A stretch of DNA of 56,049 nucleotides, taken from contig JADHYX010000114.1 in assembly GCA_027604685.1 (NCBI GenBank), positions 1-56,049 on the forward strand, in the 5' to 3' direction. Each line of letters starts with the position of its first letter. The first letter of the stretch is position 1. Source of the DNA: Lobulomyces angularis (Eukaryota > Chytridiomycota > Chytridiomycetes > Lobulomycetales > Lobulomycetaceae). The position numbers were made by a program, and so were the translations under genes. The notes beneath the pieces were generated by a model. That model was not told the origin of the DNA, did not search any database, and worked only from the letters and a program-made list of their open reading frames with translations. Of the stretch, positions 1-12,246 are shown one piece after another.

Positions 1-2
1 TT

Positions 3-203
3 TCAACTCATGCCGCAGGAAGTACTGGAAAAGAAACAGTTGCATCAACTACAACTAAAGCAGTATCAACTCATGATGTCAGCTCAACCAATACAGTTGT
101 TTCAACTCATGCCGCAGAAAGTACTGGAAAAGGAACAACAGTTGCATCAACCACAGCTAAAGCAGTATCAACTCAAGATGTCATCTCAACTAATACTGTT
201 GTT
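3..203 (+). repeat. Tandem repeat in the mucin-like ectodomain
   Basis: Two adjacent units of 99 and 102 bp begin near bases 3 and 102. The second has one extra codon (aca). They encode the Ser/Thr-rich 33- and 34-residue repeats of the membrane protein and probably continue upstream of the window. Confidence 0.8.
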
Positions 204-725
204 GAGCAAACTTCAACTTTTTTTGCTAGTACGATATCATCTGATTTCTTTTCTACAACAATCCTTTTGGATGGTACAACTACTTTAGACAGTACTGCTA
301 CTTCTGATTTTAACAACACAGGAAATAATACCACACCGCCTGCAGGAGGAATGCCGACAGTAAGTTACAACAAGTGTATTTTAATTATTTTGTCAATAGG
401 GAACTATAGTTGCACTTAGTGTGGCGGGTGGTTTCACTGCTATTGGAGGGGCCGCGGCAGCAGCATTTTTCTTTAAGGTAATACACTCAATGATATTAGT
501 TGTTAAGTTTTTCTAGGGTGGTGCATTATCATCAACAGTGGCGAGTGCTCCTGCAGGAGATGCGTTAATGACAATGGCCAAGGCCAATCCACTATATCAG
601 GTAATAATATTTTTTTTTACATTTTTTTTTTATTATTATTGTAGGGCCCAACAAATGTTTTTGAAAATCCACTTTTTGATGCTTCTGGAGGTGGTGGTGT
701 GGGAGAAAGTGTTTCCCCAGTATAA
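3..725 (+). CDS. Ser/Thr-rich mucin-like single-pass membrane protein, 3' part
   Basis: The 5' end lies outside the window. Reading from base 3, the protein is rich in Ser and Thr and begins with two copies of a 33-34-residue repeat (STHAAGSTGK..., then STHAAESTGK...). After an intron at 360-399, the exon at 400-477 encodes a Gly/Ala/Val membrane helix (GTIVALSVAGGFTAIGGAA...). Introns at 478-516 and 601-644 precede the cytosolic tail, which carries NPLYQ and ENPLF and ends GESVSPV with stop 723-725. The architecture is a probably O-glycosylated ectodomain, one membrane helix, and a short tail with two NPx(Y/F)-type motifs. A role in surface adhesion or host contact is inference; I do not recognise a named family. 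Confidence 0.75.
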
Positions 726-1095
726 TGCTTTTTACGTCTATTGTATTTTTAAGTTGCAAGTTAGTTTTTATTTTAATTAGTATTAGAACATATCTTTCTA
801 AGTTTCTATTCATAAATTATTGAATATTTATGTTGTAAAAAATTCAACGAAGTATTTTATATAATTTCCACTATCACATAAATTAAAAAATTCTTTCAAA
901 TGGCATCTTCGCAGAATATGAAAGAAATTACTGTAATGAAAAGTTGCTAATACTATTCGATACGTAGTATCTAACTTTTAACACAAAGAAGAATTAGTGC
1001 TCGGAGAAACTACTTTACTGTGAATAACAAAAAAATAGGAAAAAATGAAAATTTAAAAGAAAGGAAAAAAAATTAACTTTCTAAAAGTAACAATT
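726..1095. other. Intergenic, no gene seen
   Basis: This AT-rich stretch separates the mucin-like protein from TRP4. It must hold the 3' end of the first gene and the promoter of the second. No RNA gene or conserved element is visible. Confidence 0.6.
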
Positions 1096-2424
1096 ATGAC
1101 GGTGGAACTTATGAAAACAGGGTTAAAAAAACTAACAACCGATTCAAAAAATTTTACTGCTGAAGATGCTGCTTGTTTAACTACTATAATTATGAATGGA
1201 AATGCTACCCCAGCCCAGGTTGCTTCATTTTTGACGGCTCTGAAGCTGACTGGAAAAGAAACTGAACCTAATTTCGTTGCAGCAGGTATTAAATAAATTC
1301 AAATTTTTAGCCAAAAGTGTTAATGAAATTTTAGTTGCTGCATCAATGAGAAATGCCTCAGTTCATATTCCTTATGTGGGGCCTTCTGGTATGATTGACG
1401 GCCAAATGGTTGTGGATATTGTTGTATGAAACTTTTTTACTTCAAGTTCTCTAAAAATGTTTTAACTTTTAAAATTTAAGGGAACTGGGGGAGATGGACA
1501 GGATACTTTCAATGTTAGTACGGCAAGCAGTTTAGTTGCTGCAGGAGCAGGGATTAAAGTTGCTAAACATGGCAATAGAGCCTCTTCAAGTCAATGTGGT
1601 TCTGCTGATGTTTTGGAATATTTAGGCTGTAATTTAAATTCCGTCGAGCCTCCACATGTTTTACAGCAATTGAAATATAACAATTTTTGCTTTCTTTTTG
1701 CTCAGAAGTTCCATCCGAGCATGAAAAATGTTGCACTACCTAGGAAAGAATTGGGTTTCAGAACAATTTTCAATATGTAGTTCACTATAATTCTGTAAAA
1801 AATTAATTTAAAACAAATCAAAGATTAGGACCACTAAGCAATCCGGCAGTCCCTAAAAGAATGGTCGTTGGTGTTCACTCAAAAGAAATTGGTTTAATGA
1901 TGGCAGAGTCTCTTAAATTAAGCGGGATTGAAAGAGGATTAGTTGTTTGTGGAGATGAAGGCTTAGATGAAGTAATATTAATACTTGATTTTTTTTCGCT
2001 TAAAAAAAATTTATCCAAGATTTCACCAGAAGGAGTTACTAATACATGGAGTTTTGATTCAAGCTCGAACGATATAAAATTCAAAAAAATATATCCAGAA
2101 GCTGACTTTGGATTGAAATCCCATCCGTTGTCAACTTGTAAAGGTGGAAATGTTAAATTTAACGCGGAAATTATGTTAAAACTTTTAAGAAATGAACTAC
2201 CTCCTGGAAGTCCTCTTTTAAATTTTGTTTTAATTAATAGTGCTGCTTTAATTTTTACGGCTGGGAAAGCTGGTTTGCTCTTGTTTTTTATACTCTTTTT
2301 TTTTTAGTTAACATTGCACTTTTTAGAAACTTTTAAAGAAGGTGTTGAATTGGCAAGGAGAAGCTTAGCCGACTTAAAGGCGTTTGAAGCATTTGACGGA
2401 TTTTTAAAGGCTACTAATGAATAG
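1096..2424 (+). CDS. TRP4: Anthranilate phosphoribosyltransferase
   Basis: It transfers the phosphoribosyl group of PRPP to anthranilate, the second committed step of tryptophan synthesis. Six exons (1096-1285, 1335-1423, 1481-1776, 1824-1971, 2020-2272, 2327-2424) join in phase to 357 codons, normal for the family. Visible motifs are [11 protein letters not shown] (PRPP/Mg binding), [18 protein letters not shown], the FHPSMK region with ELG.RTIFN, and LGPLSNPA spanning an exon junction. The N-terminal helical domain contains [20 protein letters not shown]. The start is the first ATG of the open frame and gives the usual short N-terminus. The intron at 1972-2019 is 48 nt without an in-frame stop. 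A complete gene suggests the organism makes its own tryptophan, though the other TRP genes are not in view. Confidence 0.93.
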
Positions 2425-2732
2425 ATATTTACCTTAATTGTTTTTGCTGTTATTTTAACCAAATTTCTAATTGCAAATTTTGTGCTCTGTCTAGTTTATA
2501 GTTTTACCGTTATACACAATTTTTTCTAACTTATTATTAATATATTTTTTAATGTTATTAAATTATTAAAGCTTTGTGTAAAATGATATTTTTTTAAACT
2601 TTTACACAAAAACTTACTTTTTGCAACTATTATTGAGCATTTGGTACGCTAGATATATAAATTCTTCCTAAAATTCAGTCAATATTACAATACTCAATTG
2701 AATTAAGAATTAAAGTTTTTTTGTTGTAACCA
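2425..2732. other. Intergenic, no gene seen
   Basis: AT-rich spacer of 308 bp between TRP4 and the transporter on the same strand. No feature is recognised. Confidence 0.5.
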
Positions 2733-4953
2733 ATGAGCAGTCTACTAAATCATGAACCCACTGCCAGATCTCAGCCATCCACTCATGGGCCATCAATATC
2801 TGTGAATAGTTTTGCCGCAAATAATAGACATTTGTCTAATTCTCAGCTCAATTCTTTTAGCTCAAATAGAGCAATAAGAATTCCGTCTCGAAATTCCTTA
2901 CATTCAAACAACTCTTTAAGAGACTGGTATTAAGCTAAACAACAATAGTTTATAAAAATGAGCGTTATTTAATTATTTATTTTTTTTGATTTTATTTGTT
3001 TATGTTCTAGTTGTTGAAAACTTGATTTTTCAACACATAACATGAATTTAGTTATAAATTTTCATTTTTGATTTTAAACATTATTTTTTGATTAGGGCTT
3101 CCTCCTATTCTAGATCCGTACTTTTCGGCTCACAGAAACTTTCAGTTTCCCAAATTTTAACTCATCTAAACGAAGTAAATCAAAATCAGTTGAATGCAGA
3201 ACAAGATAACATTGAAATCGATCCTGACCACGACAATATTGCGCAAGAAAGCTTTTTAAACATGATATTAAGTCAACAAAGAAGTCATTTTCAGCGGCAA
3301 CAGGAAGACACTGAGGTTAGAATGGATGCTGAAAACAAGGATTTTTTTCACACGCATTATGAAAACTTGAGCAATTTTGACGAATCAACGGAAGAAACTG
3401 CGTTGCTATCAAATGAAATTATGGCAGTTGAAAAATCAAGCTTTTTTCAATCCGTTTTCAATTCTGTTAATGTGTTGATGGGAATTGGAATTTTAAGTTT
3501 GCCATTTGCGTTTAAGCTAACTGGTTGGGCGCTAGGATTTACATTACTTTTTTTTTTCGCTTTAATCACTAGGTAAATTATTTTTTTCTTCTTTTGCTTT
3601 TCTTTAATTTAATTTAAGATATACTGCAACAGTATTAGCTTCTTGCATGGACCATAAATCCGCTTCAATCTTGGGTATAACCGTTTTTACTTATAGCGAT
3701 ATGGTAAAATAATGTTATTTGTATCTTGTCTTTTATGTTTAGGGGGAACTTGCTTTTGGTCATAAAGGGAGACTTTTTATATCGGTGATTTTTTTATTAG
3801 AGTTATTCACAGCTTGTGTTGCTTTATTGATTTTAATGGCAGATTCCATAAAAGCATTATATCCTACATTAGATATCAATTTCATCAAAATTGTAGTTAC
3901 GTTGATTGTTATGCCTTCTACTTGGCCAAGGTAACAACCTGACTTGAGGCTCTAAATTTTTTTCACAACTAGGTCTCTAAAAGTATTAGCCTATGGTTCA
4001 ATTATTGGAATTATAGCTTTAATCAATTTAATTTCAATTATTATATATGATGGTACTGTCAAATTGGATAAACCTGGAAGTCTAGTGTCTCCAATGGATA
4101 CAAATATGTTTCCAACTAATTTGTTTAATATACCCTTTGCCTTTGGATTGATAATGAGTGGATTTGGTGGTCACTCAGTTTTTCCACAAATTTATAGAGA
4201 TATGGCCCAGCCTAAAAGGTTAACAAATATTAATTCTGGAAATAACTATCTTATTATATTTCAATTTAGGTATCCCTCCATGGTGAATATTACCTACATA
4301 GCCACTGCTATATTATATTTACTTGTGGGAGTAATTGGATATCTCATGTTTGGAAATGGAATTTTAAAGGAAATAACTCTAAATTTGTCTAGCCCAGATC
4401 TCAATTACAACGAAGTTTTAACGAAATTGACTATCTGGTTAATAGCGATAAATCCTGCAACAAAATATGCCTTAACCATAAATCCAATAACAATAAACTT
4501 TGAAATTTTATTGTATAAAAAGAATAAATATTTTGAGCAATATTCAAGTTTTGTCAGAATGGCATTTAGCACTATAATTACCTGTTTAGTTTTAATTATA
4601 TCGATAATTGTTCCTGGTTTTCACCAAATGATGGCTTTTTTGGGTAGTTTTTTTGCTTTCGTAGTCTCTGTAATATTTCCTTGCTTATGTAATCTAAAGC
4701 TGAATGGTGGGTGCTTTATCGAGTTTGAAAAAAACTCAGATTTACATCTCTTTAATGACGATGTAGAAAAACCTAAGTTTGAAGTGAAAATGGGAACACT
4801 TGAAATTTGGTGGTATTTTTTAGAAAATTTTCCATTATTCTTATAATATTTATTATTATTTTTTTTTTTTTAATTAGGAACTATTTTTTAATTTTATTTG
4901 GTACTTTAATTGCTATCATTGGTCCGATATTCGCATTTATAACAGATAGTTAA
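2733..4953 (+). CDS. AVT1: Vacuolar amino-acid transporter, AVT1-like (AAAP family)
   Basis: Seven exons (2733-2926, 3096-3572, 3619-3703, 3743-3930, 3973-4218, 4270-4812, 4878-4953) join in phase to 602 codons. A hydrophilic N-terminal region of about 175 residues is followed by the AAAP core, opening with FNSVNVLMGIGILSLPFAFK, the family's first helix. Later segments include FGLIMSGFGGHSVFPQIYRD and FLGSFFAFVVSVIFPCLCNL; the short last exon supplies the final helix, ending FITDS. The long cytosolic N-terminus and the GHSVFP motif match the Avt1 group, which moves neutral amino acids across the vacuolar membrane by proton exchange. Exact substrates cannot be read from the sequence. The first intron (2927-3095, 169 nt) is long for this locus. 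Confidence 0.9.
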
Positions 4954-5169
4954 CTTACATCTTTTTACTGGATTTTTTATTTTTTATTTTTTTTTTACGT
5001 ATTTTTTTATGTATTATTTTACATTATTAGAACATATTTTTATTAAAAAAAGATATTCTTATTCTGCTTAATTTTCTAGTAATCAACTAAAGAAAATAAA
5101 AAATTTCAATTAGTGTAAATATAATAATTTAAAAAAATTACCAAAAAAAAAAATTCTGCCTAAAAAATG

Positions 5170-7179
5170 TTATATGTATTTTTTTTCTTTTCCACCTTTT
5201 CTTAAGGTTCTAACTACCTGCATAACAATGACTCCAATTAAAAAAAACACCACATAGAGTGTGTAGTGGCCACCATTATTAGTACTTTTTATATTATCAA
5301 CGACTTTTTTTGTTTCCTCATGGTTTTCATCCAACTTTGCATGAAGTACCTTCATATGATCTTGAACAAAACTGGATAAAAAATATTAACAATACTGAAC
5401 ATTGCATTATTGAAATACTTATTTAAATGTGCGCCATCGTTAGTATCCGTTTTTATCAATTGATTGAACGCTTCATGGACAATATTCGTAAGTTCTTGAA
5501 CGTGTTTTGTTAGTTCTCCCAAATCTTGCCTGAAAATTAAAATTTTATGAGACCCAAAATTAAAAAAAATAAAATTTACCTTAATGTCTGAACTTCGTGA
5601 GACTTCGCCGCATCATGCGGAACTCCAACATTATTTTCATGTCCTACTTTTGGTATATCTAACTTCGAATGAACCAGGTTCAACGCTTCAATAATTTTAA
5701 ACTGATTCTCTTGCAGCTAAACAATACAACAAAAGAGTAAGCATTGGAACCAAGAATATGTTACCTGTTGAATGGTATGTGACTGAATATATATAAAAAA
5801 TTAATTAAATATTTAAGTAAAGAAAAATTACATTTATAGTATCTGGAAATTCGTTAGAACCACGAATATGAGAATATCCTTCGACTTTTTTGATTTTTTC
5901 TTTGGCATTTTTGTCTAGATGAAATTCTCCTTCCTTTTTAATATGTTCTGGTTCGTACGGTCTACTTGGATTAGCTTTTTTTTCCTCTGGCTCATATTCA
6001 TAGGCATCAAAGCTTAAGATATCATGATCATCTGCTAGATGGTCAGTGGACGCTGACATCCCAAAATAATACCCAGTGGGTAATAAAATATTTTTAGATT
6101 CAAAACAACTGGTGTAGGAATAACCCTCTTGTCTCGCATCAACTTCCACCTTTAGGATTGAATTGTGATAAATTACACGTACCCACACATGTCCTGCTGT
6201 ATTTCTGAAAAATTTCATGTTAAATAAAAACAATTTGATAATAAAAAAAAGATCCAAATTAACCTATAATCCCTAAAGCAGGTTCCTAGGGAAAAGGTAG
6301 GAATATCTTTTGCATGTTCTATTTCTTTTCTACCATCGTTTAACACCCCTTTTTTCAAAATCAATTTTAAAATCAAGAAAAATAACTTTGTTATACCATA
6401 TATTATTGGAGTAAATCTTTGGTCCTCTTGATTAGATGTATCAAAAAATAGACCAAATCCAGTCCTTTGTAGAAAGAAATATTATTATTTAAAATCATTA
6501 AAAAAAATCGTATCACCACAAATCTTTTCCACCATAAATAGGGCCTTCTATCATTCTATCTTTAGTATACCAAAATGCAAGACCTTTCCCACCCATATAA
6601 CCCCTTCCAAAAGCTGTGAAACTAAATTCTATTTCCCAGTTTTTGTGAGTATTAGGTTCTTTGGCCCATATCGATCCTTTCATGTTTGGTACACTAGGAG
6701 TTAGCCTAATGGATTGTTCCGTTTTAATAACACCTATGTAAAAAAAGTCAGTTCCATGTTAAATTGATTTTTATTTTAGTGGATAATTTTTCTAATTTGA
6801 ACTGAATAATGTAATTATCCTTTTTAAAAAAAAACCGATGCAAAAAAATAGTGTTTTTTTTTAAAATTTTTAAGAATTAACATTTTGGGTAAATTTTTTA
6901 AGATGAGCCTTGAAAAGTGAATTTTATTTGAAAATTACCTCCAGTAGTATCAAAATAAGGAATTTCTTGCGAATTATTAGGATAAAAAAAGGGCGATTTG
7001 AAAGTTTTTCTGTAATCATGCTTACTATTTAACAAAAATTTTTAATTTAAAATTAAAAAAAACAATAAACCAAATAAATTTTTCATCACTCACATTACAA
7101 CATCAGTTTGATCATAAGTATTCGTAAGAATTAAGTGAAAAAGAAAAAATTTTGACAGCAGTTTTAACTTCGAGATCAT
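5170..7179 (-). CDS. L-type lectin cargo receptor (ERGIC-53/EMP47/VIP36 family)
   Basis: The protein starts with a signal peptide (MISKLKLLSKFFLFHLILT). The lectin domain follows, with FTAFGRGYMGGKGLAFWYT, GPIYGGKDLW, TGFGLFFDTSNQ, and the later YSYTSCFE and LPTGYYFGMSASTDHL strands. A hydrophilic segment with heptad-like stretches (near 5460-5700) leads to one membrane helix (TLYVVFFLIGVIVMQVV) and a cytosolic tail ending KEKKYI. That tail is a KKxx COPI retrieval signal, as in ERGIC-53 (KKFF). The expected role is capture of N-glycoproteins in the ER and cycling between ER and Golgi. At least seven short introns interrupt the gene, and the N-terminal exons are small, so exact junctions near 6760-7090 are less certain. 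Confidence 0.88.
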
Positions 7180-7471
7180 TTTTTTTTATTAAAACCCAAA
7201 AATACAATTTTAGGTTTTTATGCTTAAAACTTGGTTGTCAAAAATGTAAATTCTCTATAACGAAAGAGTAGTTAAAACTTTTTTCATGTTTCGTTGCGCT
7301 CATATAATTATCAAGTTTAAGGTTTAGAAATTAAAGATACAAAATTTAATTTCAAAAAATTACAATAAAAGACTACATTTAATTTTTTTTTTTTTAATTT
7401 TCAACACAAAAAAAAAAATTTATTCCAAAACTTCAGACTTTTAACTTTAAAGAATTTTACAAAAGCATTAT
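7180..7471. other. Intergenic between the lectin and SEY1, no gene seen
   Basis: Very AT-rich interval holding the lectin promoter and the 3' end of the SEY1-like gene, both on the minus strand. Confidence 0.5.
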
Positions 7472-10412
7472 TTATCTATTTTTCATTTCTATTTCATCAT
7501 TGGAATCTTCATTTTGGTTGTTATTAAACCTCTTTCTTAAGTTTTCAGTGCTCTTTGCTGAAATGTCATTAAACTTCTGTGTTAAATTGTCAATACTAAC
7601 TCCACTTTTCCCAATCTGTGCTCCAACTTGTCTAGTAACTTCACCAGTAGCTACTCTTGCAACAGAAAATAATGGTCCAGCCAAACCTAGCTTGTATACA
7701 ATAAAACCACCTACTTCATTAAAAAAAAAAGAAAACATTTATAAACTAACCTACTAGGAACAGTGCCAAACTCACAAAATATACTGGATTATATAATATT
7801 GCCATAAACTCATTCCAACCAAGAACCACTGTTAAAGCTACAAACCAGGTCGGAATTTTTGCTATTGTTGGAGCTAAGCTTCGCTTAGCCTCAATAAAAG
7901 ATGTATCTGCTTCTCTTGCGAATTTTCCTTTAATTTTTTGCACTTTTAATGGAGACAATAAAACTAAAGCATGTTCATCAATAAACTTTACACGTTTTGT
8001 TAAAATAAAATATTATTAAACGCTTACCTCCTCCCCAATACCTGCAAACTGATCGAAGTCAACATCAAATTTAACAAATAACCTTAACACTTTTTCCGCC
8101 TCTAATTTTGCTTCATTAAAAACTTTATCGATATCGTCTCCAACATTCCACATTCTTGGGACTTCATCATCATCATATTTAAATTTTCTATCAAAAGCTC
8201 TTTTTAATTTGCTAACCATTTCTGCTTCGCTAGTTCCTTCAGTCAACACTTTTAATAACAATTCCCATGCATCACGTTTCATTGAGAGCACTGCTGAAGC
8301 AATTTCTTCCTCCCCCACTTCAAACGCTTTGCTTCTATTTGTTAAATTTGCAGTTGACTTTTCTACAGTAGTTTTATATACATAAAACACATTTTGCCAC
8401 ATATTATCCTCACTTTCGTTTAAGTAGACTTGAACAGGGTCTGAGATTGACTCTCTTACAAATTTCTTGAAAATTGTATAAAAGTCTTTTATTAGATTTA
8501 AATCATTCTCACCTGTAATGACTTCACCATTTTCTCCATCGCTTCAACTTTACGTTTTTCTGTAATTTCTTCAACATCTTCCAAGAACTGGTTTACAAAA
8601 TCCTCGCTACTCCAATCAACATCTTTTAATTTTGAATCTAATAAAAAACTTTTTTGAATTTTAAAACTTAAAAAAACAAACTACTTGCCATTAACAACTT
8701 GCTTAAAATTATCGATTACATCTAATTTGATTTTTTTTAAAATAACAACAAAATCTTCTTCATTGCCCGTCAATCTTTCCTAATAATAAAACAGTAAAAC
8801 AACTGAAATAAAAATTTTTACGTGCAGTGTAGCCTGTAGTATTATTAAGTATTTTTTGTGAAGATTCCTCAATTGCTGTATAAAAAACACTTTCACATTT
8901 GTATCAATTTTAACAATGAATTCGGCTCTAATTTGCAAATATACTTGTTTATTATACCGTGACGCATCCTCGTCATATATAACTTTAAATCAGAGTTGAA
9001 ACGCAAAGTAGAAATTTTTTTTTATACCTAAGCATTCTGATTTTATATCATCCATAATTTTTCCAAGTTTTTCAATAACTTTCCCAGAATCTAGCTGGTT
9101 TTGAGAATATTTTATTTTTTCCTTAAAAATTTCAAATGCAACCTACAAAACCGTCAAAAAATAAATATTATTGAGAACTAACTCTTGCAATTTCATCACA
9201 TCTGAATTGCGCCAATAACTGCTGTTGTGTCGGTATATCCAAATCTTTTTCACTAATAATTTTTTCCCAAATTGATTCTGCAAATTTTGGAAATCCATCT
9301 GCTGGAATGTTTTTTTTGTATTGCTCTAAAAACACGTAGCCACTATCCTCAGTTTTTGTAAATCTACAACAGTTATGCTATAAACTATAAATGTAAATTT
9401 TTTATACCTTTCTCTCATTAACTCTACAGCTTTATCAAACATTGGGGCAGCAAAAATCTTATGGGGTAAGGCAGAGAAGGAAAAATCAAAAAAATCGCTT
9501 ATATTTGAATTTTCTCTTCCTTTTGGTTTGTTTAGACCAGCCCAAATTTTTTCTAAATCAGCCTTAAGAGTTTGAGATAAAGCATTTAATGGAGTTTGAC
9601 CTGTGAAATCCCTAATGACAAAAAATAACAAAGTCTTGGGAGAGCTAAACAATCAATTTATTTTAGAAAAAAATGAACATTTATAACACGAAAATGTATA
9701 GTGTTCGCTATAATTTTTTTTAATACCCATCTTTTTGAAAAAGTTGAAGATTGACTTCAAAAACGGTCTTTAGCAATCCCATATTTGCCCCATTATATAA
9801 CCCAACCTTAAAAAAATATACACATATCAATATACTTTACAATAGAGGGGAAAAAAAAAACCATATTTTCCCACATATTTATTAAAATGACTTCAGCAGT
9901 AGCTAATGAAAATAAAGCAGATTTTCTTTCAAAATCCTACAAGATTAAAGATTTAATAATAAATATTTAAAGTTGCATTGAGTTCATTTACTTGATTTTC
10001 ACCCCTTTCCCTACCATCAGTTCCTTCAACATCCATTACAAGTACATTAAAGTCATTTGCTTTACTGATCCATAAACCTTTAGTAGTTTGCTGTCTATTT
10101 TTTTCAGACATAACGTCGAATCTAGTTCCAAAAAGTTTATTTAACAAAGTAGATTTTCCTGTGGATTGAGAACCAAAAACTGCAACTAAATGGTAGTTAA
10201 AGCCTTCTGATAAAATGTTCCATTTGTGTTTCATGTAATAAGGGAGTTGAGTTCTAGTTAAAAAATGGACATTATTTAGTTAAAAAAAATCTATTGCTGG
10301 TTTACGAAAATTCCTGATGTTCATTTAAAATTTGCAATCTTGTATCTTCAATATGCGTTTCATCTGCATGGTCGCTACCATTTAGAAGCATATCAGGAAC
10401 AACTTGTGCCAT
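7472..10412 (-). CDS. SEY1: ER membrane-fusion GTPase, Sey1/RHD3/atlastin type
   Basis: The protein is a dynamin-like GTPase that fuses ER tubules. It starts [14 protein letters not shown]. The GTPase domain has the P-loop [16 protein letters not shown], the switch region RQQTTKGLW and the [12 protein letters not shown] motif. A long helical bundle follows through many short exons. Near the C-terminus are two closely spaced membrane segments ([20 protein letters not shown] and the stretch ending SLALFLVG, then [14 protein letters not shown]), followed by a helical tail with [18 protein letters not shown]. This topology, helical bundle then paired hairpin then amphipathic tail, is that of Sey1. 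The start is the only ATG upstream of the P-loop in an open frame. About a dozen introns are present; some internal junctions were not fully resolved. Confidence 0.92.
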
Positions 10413-12246
10413 GTTTTGTTTATTCAAAAAAAAGTTTATAAAAAAATCTGTTGGCTGAAATTTTTTAGATCCAAAAAATTTTGAATTATAACAATATTTA
10501 ATTAACTTTTTTTTCCTTTAATCGCACAATTCCTCACAATGAGAATAAATTAAAGCAAATATATATATTGCGATGTGTCAGTCATTTCTGATACATGTAT
10601 GGCAATTGAAAGCATTTAGTTTTAAAATGCAAAGCAATGAAAAAGAATTAGTTTCCATTATACATGTTGAAACAGTTAATTTTAAACGCATCATTGATAT
10701 TTGTAGTTGTAAAAACAAATTATTAAAATCTTTTTTTTTTTTTTTTTCAAATAAAGTTTGGATATAAAAATAAAATATCATCAGTTTTAATGACGTTTTA
10801 TTATCCTTCTTATGGTTATCCATTTATGCTAAATTAAAAGTTGATTTTAATGAGAAAAAGTTTCTATAGAGACTTAAAGGAGAAACTCTTCAAACAAGAG
10901 AAATGAACATTTTTAAAGGATTTCATTTTGAATTTCCATCAAGTTACATATTACTTTTATTAATGGTTTTTTTCTTTGAATTGTTTAAAGATTTTGGCTG
11001 TATCTGACAATGAATGAAGGTATGAAGAATTTGTTGCAAAAGCAGTGATGACAAAAATAAGAGTCCATGAGGTTGTAGAGTTCACTTACACTTTAATTAG
11101 AACTAGAAAACAATAGTTTAATAATAAATTATATGGAATACAAGTACTTTTTTTGTGTTGCTGACTCACTGAAATGCTTGAACTGATGAAAATGACCCAA
11201 AAACGTGACGTCAATCTGGTAGCACGTCTATTTAAAATAAATTAAGATTTAAGACTTTTTAAGAAAAATCATGGGCCCCATCATAGATTTTCATAGATCA
11301 CGATTCATATACATCATGAGGTCAAGATACATGGGTCACCGCGTGAAAACCTATGGTGTTAACTACTCTGCTAGTAAGTCCTATCCCTAAATACTTAGGG
11401 CAGCTGAATCAACATATGCACATTTTGGAGCTAGCGCCACTAATTATATATATCTTGTCATTTGAATGTGTTTTGAGTTTTTTTGTTGGGGACTTTTGAT
11501 TGTGTTCCAATTTAAAAGAATTTCCCTTTCAAAATTGACATCACTTTTGTTAAGGGACAAAAACATAATTAATGCAATTTGTTATAAATTAAATTTCTTG
11601 TATCTCCATATACCAAAACATATACAGTGTATACAGCGATATTATAAATATTTATACCAGCACAATCAAATCTTTGATGAAACTCACTCCGTTGCGCTTG
11701 TATTTCAAGAATGTTTTCAACTTCAATTCCATAAAGCAAAACTTATTTTCAATGTTAAGTGAAGATATCAAACAGATATTTCTTTTAAAGATTTTTACTT
11801 TGACACTAGTTTTGATCACTTTTAAGTAGTTCTACATTTTAATTTTTATATTTATTTTTATTTCTAATTTTTTTTTTTTATTTACTTAGACTACTTTCTT
11901 AGCAAATATAAAAAGTCTCATTAATTTATTTTTAAAAAAAAATTATTATACCAATAATAGAAATCTCATATATTTATAAACCTCTATTAAATTCATCGTA
12001 ATATTTGACTCAAAGCTTATTGCAACATTTTTCTGTAAAAACACTTTTATTCAACTGTTTAAAAAAAATTTTACTATAGCTTAATGATAAAACTTTTTAT
12101 TTTTTTGCCTTTTACTTCTACATAATAGTTTTTGCTTTTGTAATTTTTTTTTTCAACTAAAATCGCCTTTACAAATTAATTGTACAAAAACAATTTTTAA
12201 AAATTAAATCTCTATCTAAAACTTAAAAAAATTTTTTTAAAAAAAA
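10413..12246. other. Long intergenic interval without a recognisable gene
   Basis: About 1.8 kb lies between the start of SEY1 and the end of the next minus-strand gene. Open frames here, such as 11466-11762, show composition typical of AT-rich non-coding DNA and no motif. The part at about 11160-11460 is less AT-rich and contains a palindrome TGACGTCA (11206-11213) and a small inverted repeat CCCTAA-atac-TTAGGG (11385-11400). SEY1 promoter elements should be near the left end. Non-coding RNA or decayed mobile DNA cannot be excluded. Confidence 0.5.
11206..11213. promoter_or_regulatory. CRE-type palindrome TGACGTCA
   Basis: A perfect 8-bp CREB/ATF binding palindrome. It is about 800 bp upstream of the SEY1 start, so a promoter role is uncertain and chance is possible. 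Confidence 0.25.

Noticed and set aside
7500..7757. Plus-strand open frame opposite the Sey1 C-terminus
   Set aside because: It mirrors the coding exon of Sey1, whose membrane hairpin and tail are clear.
11385..11400. Internal telomere array
   Set aside because: Only one TTAGGG and one CCCTAA are present, in inverted form; there is no tandem run.
11466..11762. Open frame of 98 codons in the long intergenic interval
   Set aside because: Composition is that of AT-rich non-coding DNA (Leu, Ile, Lys, Asn, Tyr), with no motif, no splice context and no neighbour support.
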